Part shown: positions 34,601-46,056 of the stretch, one piece after another
Position numbering within the stretch: position 1 is the first letter of the stretch
Layout of the letters: every line of letters starts with the position of its first letter
NCBI GenBank assembly: GCA_007570785.1
Contig: ML660774.1
Coordinates: forward strand, 8,881,969 to 8,945,968
From: Antilocapra americana
Taxonomy: Eukaryota; Chordata; Mammalia; Artiodactyla; Antilocapridae
DNA length: 64,000 nt
Direction of reading: 5' to 3'
The notes under the pieces: generated by a model
Database searches by the model: none
Told to the model about the DNA's origin: nothing
The model's input: the letters and a program-made list of their open reading frames with translations, nothing else
Made by a program: the position numbers and the translations under genes

Positions 34601-37441
34601 CACATTAGGCCAGAAGGTTATTAGATCTCCATGAGGCTCCGTCCGGCTACATGCCATGAATATTATTCTGTCAACACAAACGTCATTAGAATCTGCTAAA
34701 ATTGAATTACTCTTAGCAGCTTTACAGCTGTCTCACCACATTTGACAACTACCAAGAAATGCATCTTGGCATCAATGAGAATTCTTCACTAGGCCGATTT
34801 ATGTCTAAGAACAGTGGGAAATGAAGGGGAATAACGGTATCACTGTTTCAATGTATAATGTTTACAGAATCAGTGCTGAGTTTTTTTCTCTCACAGGCTG
34901 GGATTGATTTTTCCACCCCCCTTCTCCCGGGACCTTAATAGCCCTGGTGACTATAAATAAGTTGCAGGAAAACGACTTCTCTGCTCTTTCACGATGCTTT
35001 TCTTATCTGACTGCCACAGATGTCACATATCCACATGCTCTTATTTGAGATGTCTATGGCTGGAAACATCACTGCTTCTGTTCTTCAGTAGCTGAAGAAC
35101 ATTATCATAGTATTTTGTGAATTGAATTCATTTCTTCTCTTTGGCATTACTACACTTTTAATGTCTAGTTCTCTCTGAGATCTTCAGTCTCTTCCACAGA
35201 GTTCCTCTGTCTACAGTTAAAATTTATCCCAGAGAAAAACTGAATTTCAGATTTTAAAAAGAATCTGTGAGTCTGAGCTTCACAACGTGCTCTTAGATTT
35301 CAGTATTCCTAATGTGAACCTACAAATAATGCTGATCCTTTTCATTACTAATAAATCTTTAAGGTTAGTGTTAGAGCTCTCATACTACTCAGCACTAAAC
35401 ATTTCTACATGTTCTTCTCCATGCTATTCTGTTTGCTTTCTTTAAAATTAGATCCTCTTAAAATGCACATAGGAAGTGAAATATTGCATAGAATGAAACT
35501 CAACAGTATCTATTTGAAAACCAGTAGGATTAAAGATTTTGTATGCAGTTAAATTCTGTATACTTACATTTCCTTGCAAACTTACAACTCAGTTTCTCTT
35601 CAGTTAATATTATTTATTCCATTTGAGGTTCTTGTTGTCAAAGGTATACACCTTGAGAGTAAATCAAATAGATGCAAAGTATAACATAGGAGACACTACG
35701 TCAGTATTTTACAGTATGTTGTTCAGGTGCTAGAGGATCTACACCAGTACAGATTTCATTAAATACTCTTGTTGAATATATGTAATCAACTCTGTTCTCA
35801 TTATTTTTCAAATGTGACTCTTGGATATGTAGCATACTTTGATAACATTCTCAGGTAAATGAAAATCATTTTAACATCATTTTATCTTGTTATTGAGTCT
35901 TAGAATAAAGTAAAAAGTAGACTTGTCACAGGAATCAGGACAGACTACTAGTGGAGTTTATGAAATAGCAGAACTTTATGTGGAGCACTGCAAAATTTCT
36001 GCTTCATAAAATTTCCCCCTAAATCATTGTGTGAGAAATAGATCATTTATTAAATAAATGATAGATATTGGGAGAGGGTCAAAGTTATTACAGAAACAAA
36101 ACGCCCAAAGTCATGGTAAAAAAACACTGCAGATCTTCTAAAGGGCAAAAATGCATTATGAAATTATTTCCCACAATGCTCAAAACTGCAAAAAAGAGCT
36201 CACAGTGCCAGGTAGAAAGAAACAGAGAGCCCAGCCATTGTTTTGAGCATTTGATCAAACTAGACACTCAACTGGGATAATTTTAGCCAAATTCCTCCCA
36301 CTTTCTCTACCGTAGAACTATTGTTAAACAGCATAAAAGTATGATCAAGTGTCTTTCAAACTATATAATTTCTGGTATTACTACAGAAGACCCTGTTAAT
36401 TTTGGAGGAAGATGATGGATTAGCTCTGAAAGTGAGGAAGTAATCAAAGGAACTGGCATCCAGATTGGTGTGACAGAGAACAAAAAAAATTTTCCTTTTG
36501 TTGGGAGGAGGACTGTTGATTTACAGGTAATGAGAGATGACAGAAATGGAGGAAAAAAGGTGAGAAGAACCAAATTCAATTAGATTTCATACTAGAGGTT
36601 AACTGGAAGCTACTAAAAGGTCTACACTAAAACAAGAGAAAGGAAGTATAAAAAGATGGTTTTTATAGGAAATGTAAGTATTTGAAATGTAAGTATTCAC
36701 ATCAGAATGATTTTAGAATATACTGCATACTCTGTTTACTCTTACAGATATATGCTAAGGTTAAAAATGCTGAGGAATCTTAAAATTATCTCAGTTTGTC
36801 TTCTTAGTAATTATTGTATTGTTTAAGATCCAAGAGTTGCAATAACATAGAAGAAGAGATATATGCATACAAATTTTTTAAAAGTTAAAACCATGTAATG
36901 TTAAAAAGTTGAAAATATCAAATACAAATATAATCTTACAAGATATATTTTCTAGCTCTCTCCATCCAAAAACATTCAGAAACAATAATATTCCTTGTGG
37001 AAATCAGCACTCCTCACACCCAGTTTTCATTTTCTAATTATTATTCACACTGAAGGAATAAGAGACACTTAGGAAACAGCTAATTCTAAAGGAAGAAGCT
37101 AATTCTAAAGGAATAAGCAACGAAGCGGAAGGGAATGGTGACTGCCAAACCTTTAATACCATGAGTACCCTCCATATTCTGAGAAGGAAAGTATCCAAGG
37201 ATGAACAGATTGTGTTAAAAGGACACAGCTGCCAGCCTATAGTGACTCCTCCTGATCCAAATTGGGAGAGTTCGAACACCAATAATAATAATAAGTATAA
37301 TTCATTGTAATTCATTACATAAATATATATCATTGAGTTAATAGTAAGACTAAGAAAAGAGACTATAAATCAAACAAACTCATTGATCACCACTGGAGAT
37401 GACTAACATACCAATTCCTTACTTTTGAAAACTGGTAATTA
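31684..37441. other. 5.8 kb with no recognisable transposon
   Basis: This is the longest stretch in the window without a named repeat. It includes an exon-like block (32662-32814) and 34450-34860, which carries homeodomain-type TAAT/ATTA sites, CAGCTG and other sites that are compatible with, but do not prove, a conserved regulatory element. The 165-codon frame on the minus strand at 33121-33618 has no recognisable domain. Confidence 0.4.
37078..37115. repeat. 19-bp tandem duplication
   Basis: AGCTAATTCTAAAGGA occurs at 37078 and again at 37097, a period of 19 bp. This is probably slippage. Confidence 0.85.
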
Positions 37442-37455
37442 AAAGATGAGAACAA

Positions 37456-37717
37456 TGCAGGAGGCCATGTTTGATCCTGGGCCAGGAAGCTCCTACATGC
37501 CATGGGGCAGCTAACTACTGAGCCCATGCTTGGGAGCCCGGGAGCCGCAACTCCTGAACCCACATGCCACAGCTACTGAATGCTCCAGAGCCTGTGCTCC
37601 ACAACAAAAGAAGCTATCACAACTCAAAGCCTGCACACTATGACTAAGAGAGCAGCCCCTGCTTACCGCAGCTAGAGAAAAGCCCTCGAAACAATGAAGA
37701 CCAGCACAGTCTGAAAC
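37456..37717 (+). mobile_element. CHR-1-type tRNA SINE, head missing
   Basis: Body starts at the GCAGGAGGCCATGTTTGATCC box and continues through CCGCAACTCCTGAACC, CACAACAAAAGAAGC and CAATGAAGACCAGCAC. AAAGATGAGAACAA is repeated exactly at 37442-37455 and 37718-37731. The 5'-truncated copy therefore arrived as such. Confidence 0.92.
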
Positions 37718-37731
37718 AAAGATGAGAACAA

Positions 37732-38429
37732 GATATAATATCTTGTGTTTTCAACAAGAACTATAGATTCAAGGATTTTAAAAAAGGGGCCCTGGTTGAT
37801 AATTTTTTTTTTTTACTTATTTACAGGATAATAATAGTAAATGTAAAAAAAAGATAAGTAGAAAATTACTGCTAATCTTAATGGAACAGCTAAAAGAAGA
37901 AACTTCAATGGCTGTAAACATTTTTTGGTGAAATGTTGGTAAACAAAATATTCACATAATGTTGAGTATCTCCCCACAGATTATTTGTTAATTGAAAAAG
38001 AGAAAACACACCTTTGTAGTGAAAGATCTGACTAATGGAATTAATCCAGGGGCACTACTTACTTGTGAACAACACAGACCTTCTATAAATGCAACAAGAA
38101 ATACTGATTTGTCCATGAACTGTTTTTCACAAAAGTGTTTAACTTGTGTCCAATCATGACATTAGTTTTAAATTTCAGCTTACAGAAAATATAGATGATA
38201 GAGAAATATAAATTATGTGACGAACATATACCCAGACAAATGCAGAATGTAAAACATTCTATAGGACATCTGGTCTGATATCTTAAAGAAGTTAATAGCA
38301 GGGGCAGAAATAAAAAGTGGTAAAAACTACTTGACTCAGAAAGACCTAGAGACACAACAAATGTATTGAGTACCTTATGACTGAACCTCTTGAACGGATA
38401 TGTGGGAGAATTGGAATATAGACCAACAG
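37732..38429. other. No gene or recognisable repeat
   Basis: AT-rich DNA with a T run (37804-37812). The 132-codon frame on the minus strand (38083-38481) has no domain match and overlaps old repeat sequence. Confidence 0.35.
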
Positions 38430-38635
38430 ACTGGGTATCTGATTTTATTAGGGAATTATTGTTGATGTTAGGTATAATCATGCTACTGTGATCATATGGG
38501 AGCGTTTCTTCTCACACTAAAGAATTTGGGGGAAAGAATCATGATACATATAAATTATAAAAGTGTTATAGTAAAAAAGATAAGTATAAGCAATGTTAAA
38601 ACTATAAATTTATATACAGAGTATATATCTAGATT
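38430..38635 (+). mobile_element. Old mammalian repeat, class uncertain (first piece)
   Basis: 'GGGTATCTGATTTTATTAGGG', 'AATTATTGTTGATGTTAGG' and 'ATCATGCTACTGTGATCATATG' follow a common old repeat (GATATTAAGGAATTATTG..). It continues beyond the Bov-tA. Confidence 0.45.
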
Positions 38636-38853
38636 GGCCTTCCTAGGTGGCTCAGTGGAAAAAAATCTGCCTGCACTGCTGGAGATGTAGGTTCCATCCC
38701 TGGTTTGGGAAGATGATCTGGAGAAGGAAATGGCAACCCACGGCAAGATTCTTGCTTGGAGAATCCCCATGGACCAAGGAGCCTGGTAGGCTACAGTCCC
38801 TGGGGTTGCAAGAGAGTCAGACATGACTTAATGACTAATCACAAATAAAACCC
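38636..38853 (+). mobile_element. Bov-tA SINE
   Basis: Complete copy with a decayed head (TTCCTAGGTGGCTCAGTGG) and the A unit ending ACATGACTTAATGACT. ATATCTAGATT (38625-38635) and ATATCCAGATT (38854-38864) form an 11-bp duplication with one mismatch. Confidence 0.93.
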
Positions 38854-38985
38854 ATATCCAGATTAACAGAAAAGGCAAAATGTTACAAGTGTTGAATCCG
38901 GATGGTAAGTATGTAAGTCTTTTTTGTGGTATTCTTTCTACTTTTCTGTATATTTTAAAACTGTCATGATACAGTAGTTTTTATT
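38854..38985 (+). mobile_element. Old mammalian repeat, class uncertain (second piece)
   Basis: 'GTGGTATTCTTTCTACTTTTC' and 'GTATATTTTAAAACTGTCATG' match the terminal part of the same old repeat (ATTATTCTCTCTACTTTTG). Confidence 0.45.
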
Positions 38986-38997
38986 TTTAAAGAATAT

Positions 38998-39125
38998 TTG
39001 TTGTTTAGTCTCTGTCATGTCCGACTCTTTGAGACCCCATGGACTGCAGGATGCCAAGCTTCCCTGTCCTTCTGTATCTCCCAGAGTTTGCTCAAACTCA
39101 TGTCCATTGAGTCGATGATGCCATA
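38998..39125 (-). mobile_element. BovB LINE, minimal 3' end
   Basis: Only 128 bp of BovB 3' UTR on the minus strand (CATGGACATGAGTTTGAGC-type block). TTTAAAGAATAT is repeated exactly at 38986-38997 and 39126-39137, so this was a heavily 5'-truncated insertion with a 12-bp duplication. Confidence 0.9.
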
Positions 39126-39294
39126 TTTAAAGAATATGTATAATCATAAAGCCCCAGAGTTATAATATAAAGTACAGTAGCTCCATTCTCTTAAAGCATT
39201 TTCATTAGAGATTCAAATAGATTGCTTCGAGGATTCAAGTTCAAAGAGATAAATACTTAATTTGGGGAAATCACTAGCTTTAAAGTGAGCTCTG

Positions 39295-39658
39295 AAGGAG
39301 AAAATCGTATGATATCTCCGATATGAGAGTCTAAAAAGAAATGACTCAAATGAACTTATTTACAAAAGAGAAACAGACTCACAGACTTAGAGAACAAACT
39401 TATGGTTGTCAGGGATGAAGAGACAGGGAGTTTGGGATGGACATGTACACGCTGCTATATTTAAAACGGATAACCCACAAGGACCTACTGTGTAGCACAG
39501 GGAGCTCTGCTCAATGCTATGTGGCAGCCTGGGTGGGAGGGGAGTTTGGATACGTGTGTGTGTGTGTGTGTGTGGCTGAGTCCCTTCGCTGATCACCTGA
39601 AGCTATCATGACACTTGTTAGTCAGCTATACTCCCGTGTAAAAGTTTAAAAAAAAAAT
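39295..39658 (+). mobile_element. Cetartiodactyl L1 3' UTR
   Basis: The 3' UTR block GACCTACTGTGTAGCACAGG and the terminus 'AGCTATACTCCCGTGTAAAAG' with an A-rich tail identify the cetartiodactyl L1 3' end. AAAGTGAGCTCTG (39282-39294) and AAAGGGAGCTCTG (39659-39671) are a 13-bp duplication with one mismatch. A (GT)n tract (39553-39574) has arisen inside. Confidence 0.9.
39553..39574. repeat. (GT)n microsatellite within L1
   Basis: About 11 GT units replacing the GTATATGTATG-type stretch of the L1 3' UTR. Confidence 0.9.
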
Positions 39659-39671
39659 AAAGGGAGCTCTG

Positions 39672-41324
39672 CTATTGGAAACACTGGAATGCATACCTGT
39701 AACATGGATCGTATGTAACTGCTTGAACACTTACCTGGAGAATTCTTGGCCCTGGAAGTTCTCTGGGTGTAGTTTCAGAGTGGCATGGCCCCAAGTGGGC
39801 CTGCAGCCGCTCCCTGAGCCTCCGTGGAGCCAAGCTGTCTGGTGCCAGTCCTCCAGGCCAGTGCACGTCTGAGATCCCAGCTTCCAACCCAGATATTCCT
39901 AAACCGAGGGAAATGAACTAACAGTTTCAGAATTTGCTTTTGCTTCCAGAAGAGCTGGAGGAGAGGTCCTAAAGATGTCATCGCCAGGCTACCCAGTGCC
40001 CCTACATCAGAATTCCCTGGAATGTCAGGTCAGTTGGATTCGTCAACTCAGTAACACTTGGCTAGTCTGCAAATGCCCCATCACTGGGAAAATACATGAC
40101 AGAAAAACTGTCATGTCCATAAACTTCCACCTAGAGTCCAAGCATCATAAATCAATTGTCCTTTTGACAGCCTCTTTTAAACTATTCCAGTCTTATGACT
40201 GATTCTCTGCTTCCTACGTCTTTGAATGGTAATTTCCGTGAGAGTCAATTATTTTATGCAGAAACATGTTTTTCACTAGAAAGGAAATTCTTTTTATCTT
40301 ACTAAAGTTGGAACATAATAGTTTAGACATTTCCGTTCTCTAAAACATAAAATATCTAGTGCATGGCTGTTACCTGAAGTACTAAATCAAAGTGCTTTTC
40401 TAAGGTAGGAAGGATTAGGCCTTAGAAAACTCATTAGGTCAGAAAGTACTCACTTACCTCCTACAGCTTGAAAAGGAAAAGTGTGGGGCCACTTACAGGA
40501 AATGTCAATATTAGCCTGACTGCATGGCTGCAGAGAGTTACAGATATTTATGGGAGAGAAGTAATTAAAAAATAAGCTAAGGAAGCATATTTTCTTATTT
40601 TTCTAAGTACTTCCTAAATGACCCAAATCAGGTCACAAATACTTCACCTCTGCTCATGTCACTTCCTGGGTGAACATGATCATTTCACTTACAGGTTTTT
40701 TTTAAAGGAATCAAAGCATCTTTCAGGTGTATATTAGTCTCATAAAATGGATATCTGGATATTTTATACAGCAAGGGCTTGTGGGCTTGTAGTTTTGTAT
40801 AAAAGGTGTATTGATATGTGTGTATGTGTGCATGTATTGGAAATTCCACAGATTCTTGATTTTCACAAACAGGCAATAACTCCCAATCCTCTTGAAACTA
40901 ATGGTGAACTTCAGTAGGATGAACTATGTCTCCATAACTGGCTGAATCTTGGCTATCATGAAAAAGGAGTTTAGTCAAGTGGTAGAGGAGGCAGAGGGTC
41001 TCACTTTGGTCCAGAGAGATGCCTTCAGCTTTGGAGATCACTGGTCATTTTACCATTGGAAAAACAAATGGAAAGGCAGGGTTCATCTTAGCATTATAAG
41101 GAAGTAAGCAAGATACTCACCAACAGGGGAATCTTGGTTCCTAAGTTGTGGACTAGGGGCATTGACTCTGTTGGAAATAACACACAATCCCTGAGTGTCT
41201 TTAATCAAGAGGATTCACTGTGCTAGTTACTTAAATAGGCTTTTTATGTAATGTGACAGACTCAAAGGCCCAGTAGAGCGACTAAAACTGACTTCTCTTA
41301 ATGGCAAATGTATTAGTTCAAAGC
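39672..41324. other. No confirmed gene
   Basis: No named repeat. A GC-richer block lies at 39740-40030. Its 39950-40028 part has a pyrimidine-AG acceptor-like start and a CAG/GTCAGT end, but evidence for an exon is weak. Confidence 0.35.
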
Positions 41325-41535
41325 AAGGTTTTTCAACCCCAGCACTACTGACATTTGGGACCAGAAGCTGTTTGTTGTGGGTTCTGTCCTGTGCATTATG
41401 GGATGTTTATCAGCATCCTTGGCCTCTACCCAATGGAGCTGATGGCACACCATCAGTTACAACAACCAAAAAGATTTTCAGACACTGCAAAACGTCCCCT
41501 CTGGGGGAAAATGCTCCCAATTGAGAATCAATGCA
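41325..41535 (-). mobile_element. MER5A (hAT-Charlie non-autonomous DNA transposon)
   Basis: Minus strand matches MER5A in order: TTGATTCTCAATTGGGAGC, CCCCAGAGGGGACGTTTTGC, the CTGAAAATCTTTTTGGTTG block, 'CTGCTAAACATCC'-like GCTGATAAACATCC, and GTCAGTAGTGCTGGGG. The ends are decayed and no 8-bp duplication can be read. Confidence 0.85.
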
Positions 41536-41639
41536 CTAGGAATTCAAATCTATACACTGATACCATGTATTATAGCTACTTTGGGGAAGTGAATACTTAG
41601 TATAATCTACATCCTTAAGAAGATCCTGACTCATTCATT

Positions 41640-41819
41640 TTTTTAAAATATCCATTATTTGGTTGTGCTGGGTTTTAGACGTGGCATGTGGGATCTTCAG
41701 CTACAGCTGGGAGGTCTTAGCTGCAGCACTTGGGATCTAGTTCCCTGACCATGGATCACACCCAGGCCTCCTACACGGGGAGCCCGGAGTCTTAGCTACT
41801 GGACCACGAGGGGAATCCT
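41640..41819 (-). mobile_element. CHR-type tRNA SINE
   Basis: Minus strand: GGATTCCCCTCGTGGTCCAG, GGGTGTGATCCATGG box, a duplicated 'AGCTGCAGCTAAG'-like middle and CCCACATGCCACG, ending in AATAATGG. TGACTCATTCATT recurs at 41627-41639 and 41820-41832 as a 13-bp exact duplication. Confidence 0.9.
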
Positions 41820-41832
41820 TGACTCATTCATT

Positions 41833-42544
41833 CATTCAGCACATATTATACTGTTGATATGTCTCTTCTAGGAAGCATGAATAGCATGTTCCAAGGCCCT
41901 GGGGCAGGACAAGGCCCGGGTATCAGAGGTAAGTACAAGGTATCAGACCAATTGGTCTTTCTTGAATCTATCCTTAAAAGATTAATTTTGCTCATATAGA
42001 TTTTATGTTTGGTTTCATCAAAAGCTTAAGTCTGAAAGTTAAAACAATGATTGTCATTTTGATAATGGTATGTATACATATACTTTCTGGGATCTTTTAT
42101 TCTTAAATATCATGAATAAAAATATTGTGTCATATTTAGTCACTAAAAAAAAAACTGAATAAACCATCATAGTTTTAGGGATGTGGGTATACCTATCAAG
42201 AAGTAAAATCTGATTCTTCAAGGCCAAAGAAGTTGAATTTGAAATATATAATTTGACAAGCATCATGTAATGAGTAGGCAATCCATTTTCTACTAAACAT
42301 TGATATGTGTATCTACATAATTTGTAAATATATATCTATATATTAGTGTTTGGTAGCTCATATTTATCAAAGCTTCTAGGCAATCTCTATTCAATATCCA
42401 GTGTGATAATTTCTGAATAAAAACATTTGACTCTGCCCACTCCCCCATTAAAATGCTTTCATGGATCTGTACTGACAATGGGATAGAAACAAACCTACGC
42501 AGGATCCATGGTTTACCACAGTAGCCATACCCAGACCACACGTG
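41833..42544. other. Old repeat trace; otherwise unrecognised
   Basis: 'CATGTTCCAAGGCCCTGGGG' (41886) is typical of the old repeat that is also seen at 21.1 and 48.9 kb. The remaining sequence is AT-rich and unrecognised. Confidence 0.35.
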
Positions 42545-42980
42545 CTCTCATTCCCCCCTCTAGCCACCCAGACTCCCTGTGACCCAGACTTGCCCCGGGG
42601 TCTGCACACAGTGTCTTATCTGTCTGGAAGGTGCTACTCTCCTTCTCTCACATACTTAGTTTCTGCTCATTCTTTAGCTCTCAGTTGAGCTCTCTTTCCC
42701 TCCCAGGTCTTTTCCCTGACCACTCTGGCTAGATCAGTGTCCCTGATACATACTCTTGGAGTACCTTTATCTTTTTGTCATACCGTTGTTCGTATCTGGA
42801 GTTTTTCAGATCTACCGTGTGATTATTGATATATCTTTCTTCCCCACCCGAGCGCGCACACATAGTACATTCTTGCATATGGAGCCCATGTCCAACTGGT
42901 TCACCATGATGCCCAGCATCCAGCATGCAGTGTGGCACACCTAAGACCTTCATAGATCCCTGTTGAATGAATGAATGATA
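42545..42980 (+). mobile_element. L2 LINE 3' end
   Basis: 'CTCAGTTGAGCTCTC', 'TTTTCCCTGACCACTCTGGC' and the ending 'CCTGTTGAATGAATGAATG' match the L2 3' UTR including its characteristic terminal (TGAA)n. Boundaries at the 5' side are approximate. Confidence 0.72.
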
Positions 42981-43354
42981 AACCCTCCCAGCTCCTTAAA
43001 CACACTGTGCTAACATGTGCTCCACACTTACGCCCTGAGTGTGTGCCTTGCTTCCTTCTTTTAGGTCTGTAGCCATCTGCCCAGGCGGAAGTTGTGGTGG
43101 TGGCGATGGTTCCTAGATGCTGGGTTTGTGCTGGGTGGAAAGTGACGTCACGCAATTCCTATGGGCTAGGAAGGAGAGAAACCTCTGAGTCTCCTAAAAC
43201 CTCATGTTGTTGGAAACAAATTTTTTTTTTTCTGAGTCTGCTTCTTTTATGGTTTATTCCAATTTTGATACATTCAGATTCCCCTATATCTCATTCAGGG
43301 TAAATTTAAAATTCCGTATCTGACCCAATCTACAACCTTGTTACAATGTACTGA
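42981..43354. other. No gene or recognisable repeat
   Basis: Contains a T run at 43220-43230. No convincing frame. Confidence 0.35.
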
Positions 43355-43645
43355 ATGTTTGTCATAACCCCAGGTTATGGTATTAGGAGGTGGGGGTTTT
43401 GGGAGGTGGTGAGGTCATGAGGGTAGAGTCTCCATAAATAGTATTAGTACCCTTATAAGGAAAACGAGAGCTCTACCACCTTTCCACCATGTGAGGTTAC
43501 AAGGTGAAGACGGCCATCCACAATCTGGGAAGGGTCCTCACTCGATACCAAAGTCATCAGTGTTTTCATCCTGCACTTATCAGCTTGGAGAACTGTGAGA
43601 AACTGTTTATGGCATTTTTGCCATAGCAATTCAAAATGAACCAAG
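43355..43645 (+). mobile_element. MaLR (ERVL-type) solo LTR fragment
   Basis: Matches the MaLR LTR layout: GGTATTAGGAGGTGGGGG, TTTTGGGAGGTGGTGAGG, TCATGAGGGTAGAG, ATTAGTACCCTTATAAGG, CACCATGTGAGG, and AGAACTGTGAGAAACTG at the polyadenylation side. No internal gene sequence lies next to it, so it is a solo or truncated LTR. Old and decayed. Confidence 0.85.
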
Positions 43646-43801
43646 AAACTTGTATGATATACATAATCTCTCTTTCATTCAAGTCATTACAATCAAGCTC
43701 AGTGGCTTTGGGGTGAGTGGCTAGAAATCTTCTAAAGATTTTTTAAAAAATGTTTTTCAGTTGGTCCTGTATTTTTGGTGATAAAGGTTTCTGAGAAGCT
43801 C
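43646..43801. other. Unrecognised spacer
   Basis: Short AT-rich spacer between an LTR and a SINE. Confidence 0.3.
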
Positions 43802-43811
43802 TTCATTGCTA

Positions 43812-44001
43812 GTGAAAGCCTCTGAGTTGTGTCCAACTCTGCGACCCCATGGACTATGTAGTCCATGGAATTCTCCAGGCCAGAACACTGGAGTGGGTAG
43901 CCTTTCCCTTCTCCAGGGGATCTTCCCAACCCAGGAATTGAACTAGGGTCTCCTGCATTGCAGGTGGATTCTTTACCAACTGAGCTATCAGGGAAACCCT
44001 T
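43812..44001 (-). mobile_element. Bov-tA SINE
   Basis: Minus strand: head GGGTTTCCCTGATAGCTCAG, GTTCAATTCCTGG box, and A unit. TTCATTGCTA at 43802-43811 recurs exactly at 44002-44011. Confidence 0.94.
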
Positions 44002-44011
44002 TTCATTGCTA

Positions 44012-44496
44012 AGCACAAATCAAAAATCTTGAATTCTTTTAGTGAAGAGATTGTTAAAACTCTCGATTGTACTAGAAGATCCACTGCAGTGAAAAACATT
44101 CTGAAATATACTTCGTTTTAATGTTACTTATTTTTATGCCTTTTTAATCTGTATATGCAATGTGTATCTCCCAGAATTTCTTATAAAAAGTCTGAAATTG
44201 ACTTACCATGTAGTTAACTTTGTTCTAGATGCATCAATAAGTAAAAAAAAAAAAAGTTCTGAGGTTCTGAGTGATTGTGTAATACTCATGAATCCATCAT
44301 ACCACTTGGAAAAACTGTCAATGGAAATTTCATTTGTAGGGGTTTGGGGCATAAGCTGACTGCATATAGTGTCTACTTTTTAAATAATTAGTACTGTTTT
44401 GGGAAGAGTTTTTCAGGCAGTGTCTAGAATGTCCCATAAGGAGGTACAGAGCTAGGGGTTGATATGAGCTCCTTTGAGATTCTGTCACTAGATGGA
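44012..44496. other. No gene or recognisable repeat
   Basis: AT-rich DNA with an A run at 44243-44254. Confidence 0.35.
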
Positions 44497-44508
44497 GGAA
44501 CTTGTACT

Positions 44509-44634
44509 GCTGCTGCTAAGTTGCTTCAGTCATGTCCAACTCTTCGTGACCCCATGGACTGCAGCCTACCAGGCTCCTCCATCCATGGGATTTTCTAGGC
44601 AAGAGTACTGGAGTGGGGTGCCATTGCTTTCTCT
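44509..44634 (-). mobile_element. BOV-A2 recombinant monomer
   Basis: The copy starts with the (GCT)n end and GCTTCAGTCATGTCC of the second BOV-A2 monomer but finishes with the GTACTGGAGTGGGGTGCC form of the first, with no linker. It is flanked by GGAACTTGTACT (44497-44508) and GGAATTTGTACT (44635-44646), a 12-bp duplication with one mismatch. Confidence 0.88.
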
Positions 44635-44646
44635 GGAATTTGTACT

Positions 44647-44994
44647 ATCCACACCATAATTCCTAAATCTCTCCCTTGCCTTCTTCCCTTGAGTCTTAGA
44701 GTGGTTGTTCAGAGTCATAATGGATGAGTGAGGGTCACCTCCTGCTAAAATGATGATTTATGCATCTGCTTCTGTTTCTGCTGCTGTTTAAAGGCTCCTT
44801 GCCCCGCTCCTTGCCTCCTTCCACTATGATAAAATGGGAACTTTTAGGTCTAGTCCAAGAGTAGAAGTAATGATCAGGATGTCTATTCTTCGGATTCAGA
44901 ATTTCTAAAGTACCTAGTGAGAACTTCATGAGAAACAAAATTATTCTTGTTTATAAATACAATTAAAATCATATTGTGAGTATCTAACTGGGTA
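44647..44994. other. No gene or recognisable repeat
   Basis: Nothing recognised. The minus-strand frame at 44735-44938 has no domain match. Confidence 0.3.
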
Positions 44995-45034
44995 CATCTT
45001 GTAAGAGGGTATTTAATAAGATACCCTCAAGATG
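44995..45034. repeat. Inverted repeat (hairpin)
   Basis: CATCTT..GAGGGTAT on the left pairs with ATACCCTCAAGATG on the right. The stem is about 14 bp with a 4-nt bulge (GTAA) in the left arm and an 8-nt loop. Not part of any element I recognise. Confidence 0.7.
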
Positions 45035-45047
45035 ATTTTAAGTGTAG

Positions 45048-45094
45048 CAAGAGAAGAGAAAGAAGGAAAAGAAGAGAGAGAAAAAGAGAGAGGG
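45048..45094. repeat. Purine-only tract (GA-rich)
   Basis: Forty-seven bases almost wholly A and G on the plus strand. Long homopurine tracts can adopt triplex structure, but nothing here shows that this one does. Confidence 0.85.
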
Positions 45095-45719
45095 GTCACT
45101 TTTGATCTCTGATTATTATAGAACTAATGATAATATTAACATTTAATTTTAAAATCTACATGTGCTTTTTTTTAAGATGAAAGGAAAACTTCAGTGCCCA
45201 TCAGATAAGTTTCTCAAAGAAGAAGTCAATGAAGAGGTATAAGATGAATGTTCTGGACTAATTGGATAAAATAAAATATGTGCAACAGCATGCTTCTCCA
45301 GAGTCTTAAAAGGTATGCTACACTTAAAAGCAAATATTCAGTGCTCTGCATGCATTTAAAATATGAATAATTACTATAGAAGAATTAGATTTTTGTCATG
45401 AGATTTTGTAATATTTTATACTTTAAAAATGTTAACAGGATTTTAAAAATAATTTGATTGTTTTAATCACTAAAAAATGAACTGAAACACAAAAATTGTA
45501 TCTACGATTTGTAAATAATAGTGGAAAATATTTTTTCCTAAATTTAACTATTTCATTCTTGTAATTTGACTGTGAATTTCCTTGTCTGTCCTCTAATTTG
45601 TCATTAAATATTGGAATTCCTCTTTAAGCTGTATAATTTTAAATAAGGGAACTCTCTCTAAAATCAAAGGATGCCCTTGAGCGTTATTTTCTTGCTGGTT
45701 CTGATACGTTCACAACTGT
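45095..45719. other. No gene or recognisable repeat
   Basis: AT-rich unique DNA. Confidence 0.35.
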
Positions 45720-45728
45720 AGACTGTAT

Positions 45729-45920
45729 CAGTTAAGTTCAGTCGCTCAGTCGTGTCTGACTCTGCAACGCCATGGACTGCAGCACGCCAGGCCTCCCTGT
45801 CCACCAGCAACTCCCAGAGCTTGAGTAAACTCATGTCCATTGAGTCGGTGATGCCATCCAACCATCTCAGCCTCTGTCGTCCTCTTCTCCTCCCGCCTTC
45901 AATCTTCCCCAGCATCAGGG
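45729..45920 (-). mobile_element. BovB LINE, 3' end
   Basis: Minus-strand BovB tail encoding the [24 protein letters not shown] and LRELVVD-like C-terminal tail (here [28 protein letters not shown]). AGACTGTAT (45720-45728) and AGACTATAT (45921-45929) are a 9-bp duplication with one mismatch. Confidence 0.93.
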
Positions 45921-45929
45921 AGACTATAT

Positions 45930-46056
45930 AGCACGATCTTAATATTGTAATGCTTATTGACATATCAGCATTTTCATGTTAATTGGTCTGGTAAGCTCTT
46001 TTATACAACAGATTCTACATATAAACTGATCAAAATATGTTTTAATAAAAGCCTTC
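45930..46056. other. Unrecognised spacer
   Basis: Unique AT-rich spacer. Confidence 0.3.

Noticed and set aside
38083..38481. 132-codon minus-strand frame
   Set aside because: No domain; partly overlaps an old repeat.
39950..40028. Possible exon with CCAG acceptor and GTCAGT donor
   Set aside because: Short, no recognisable protein, and the donor is weak; not enough to call.
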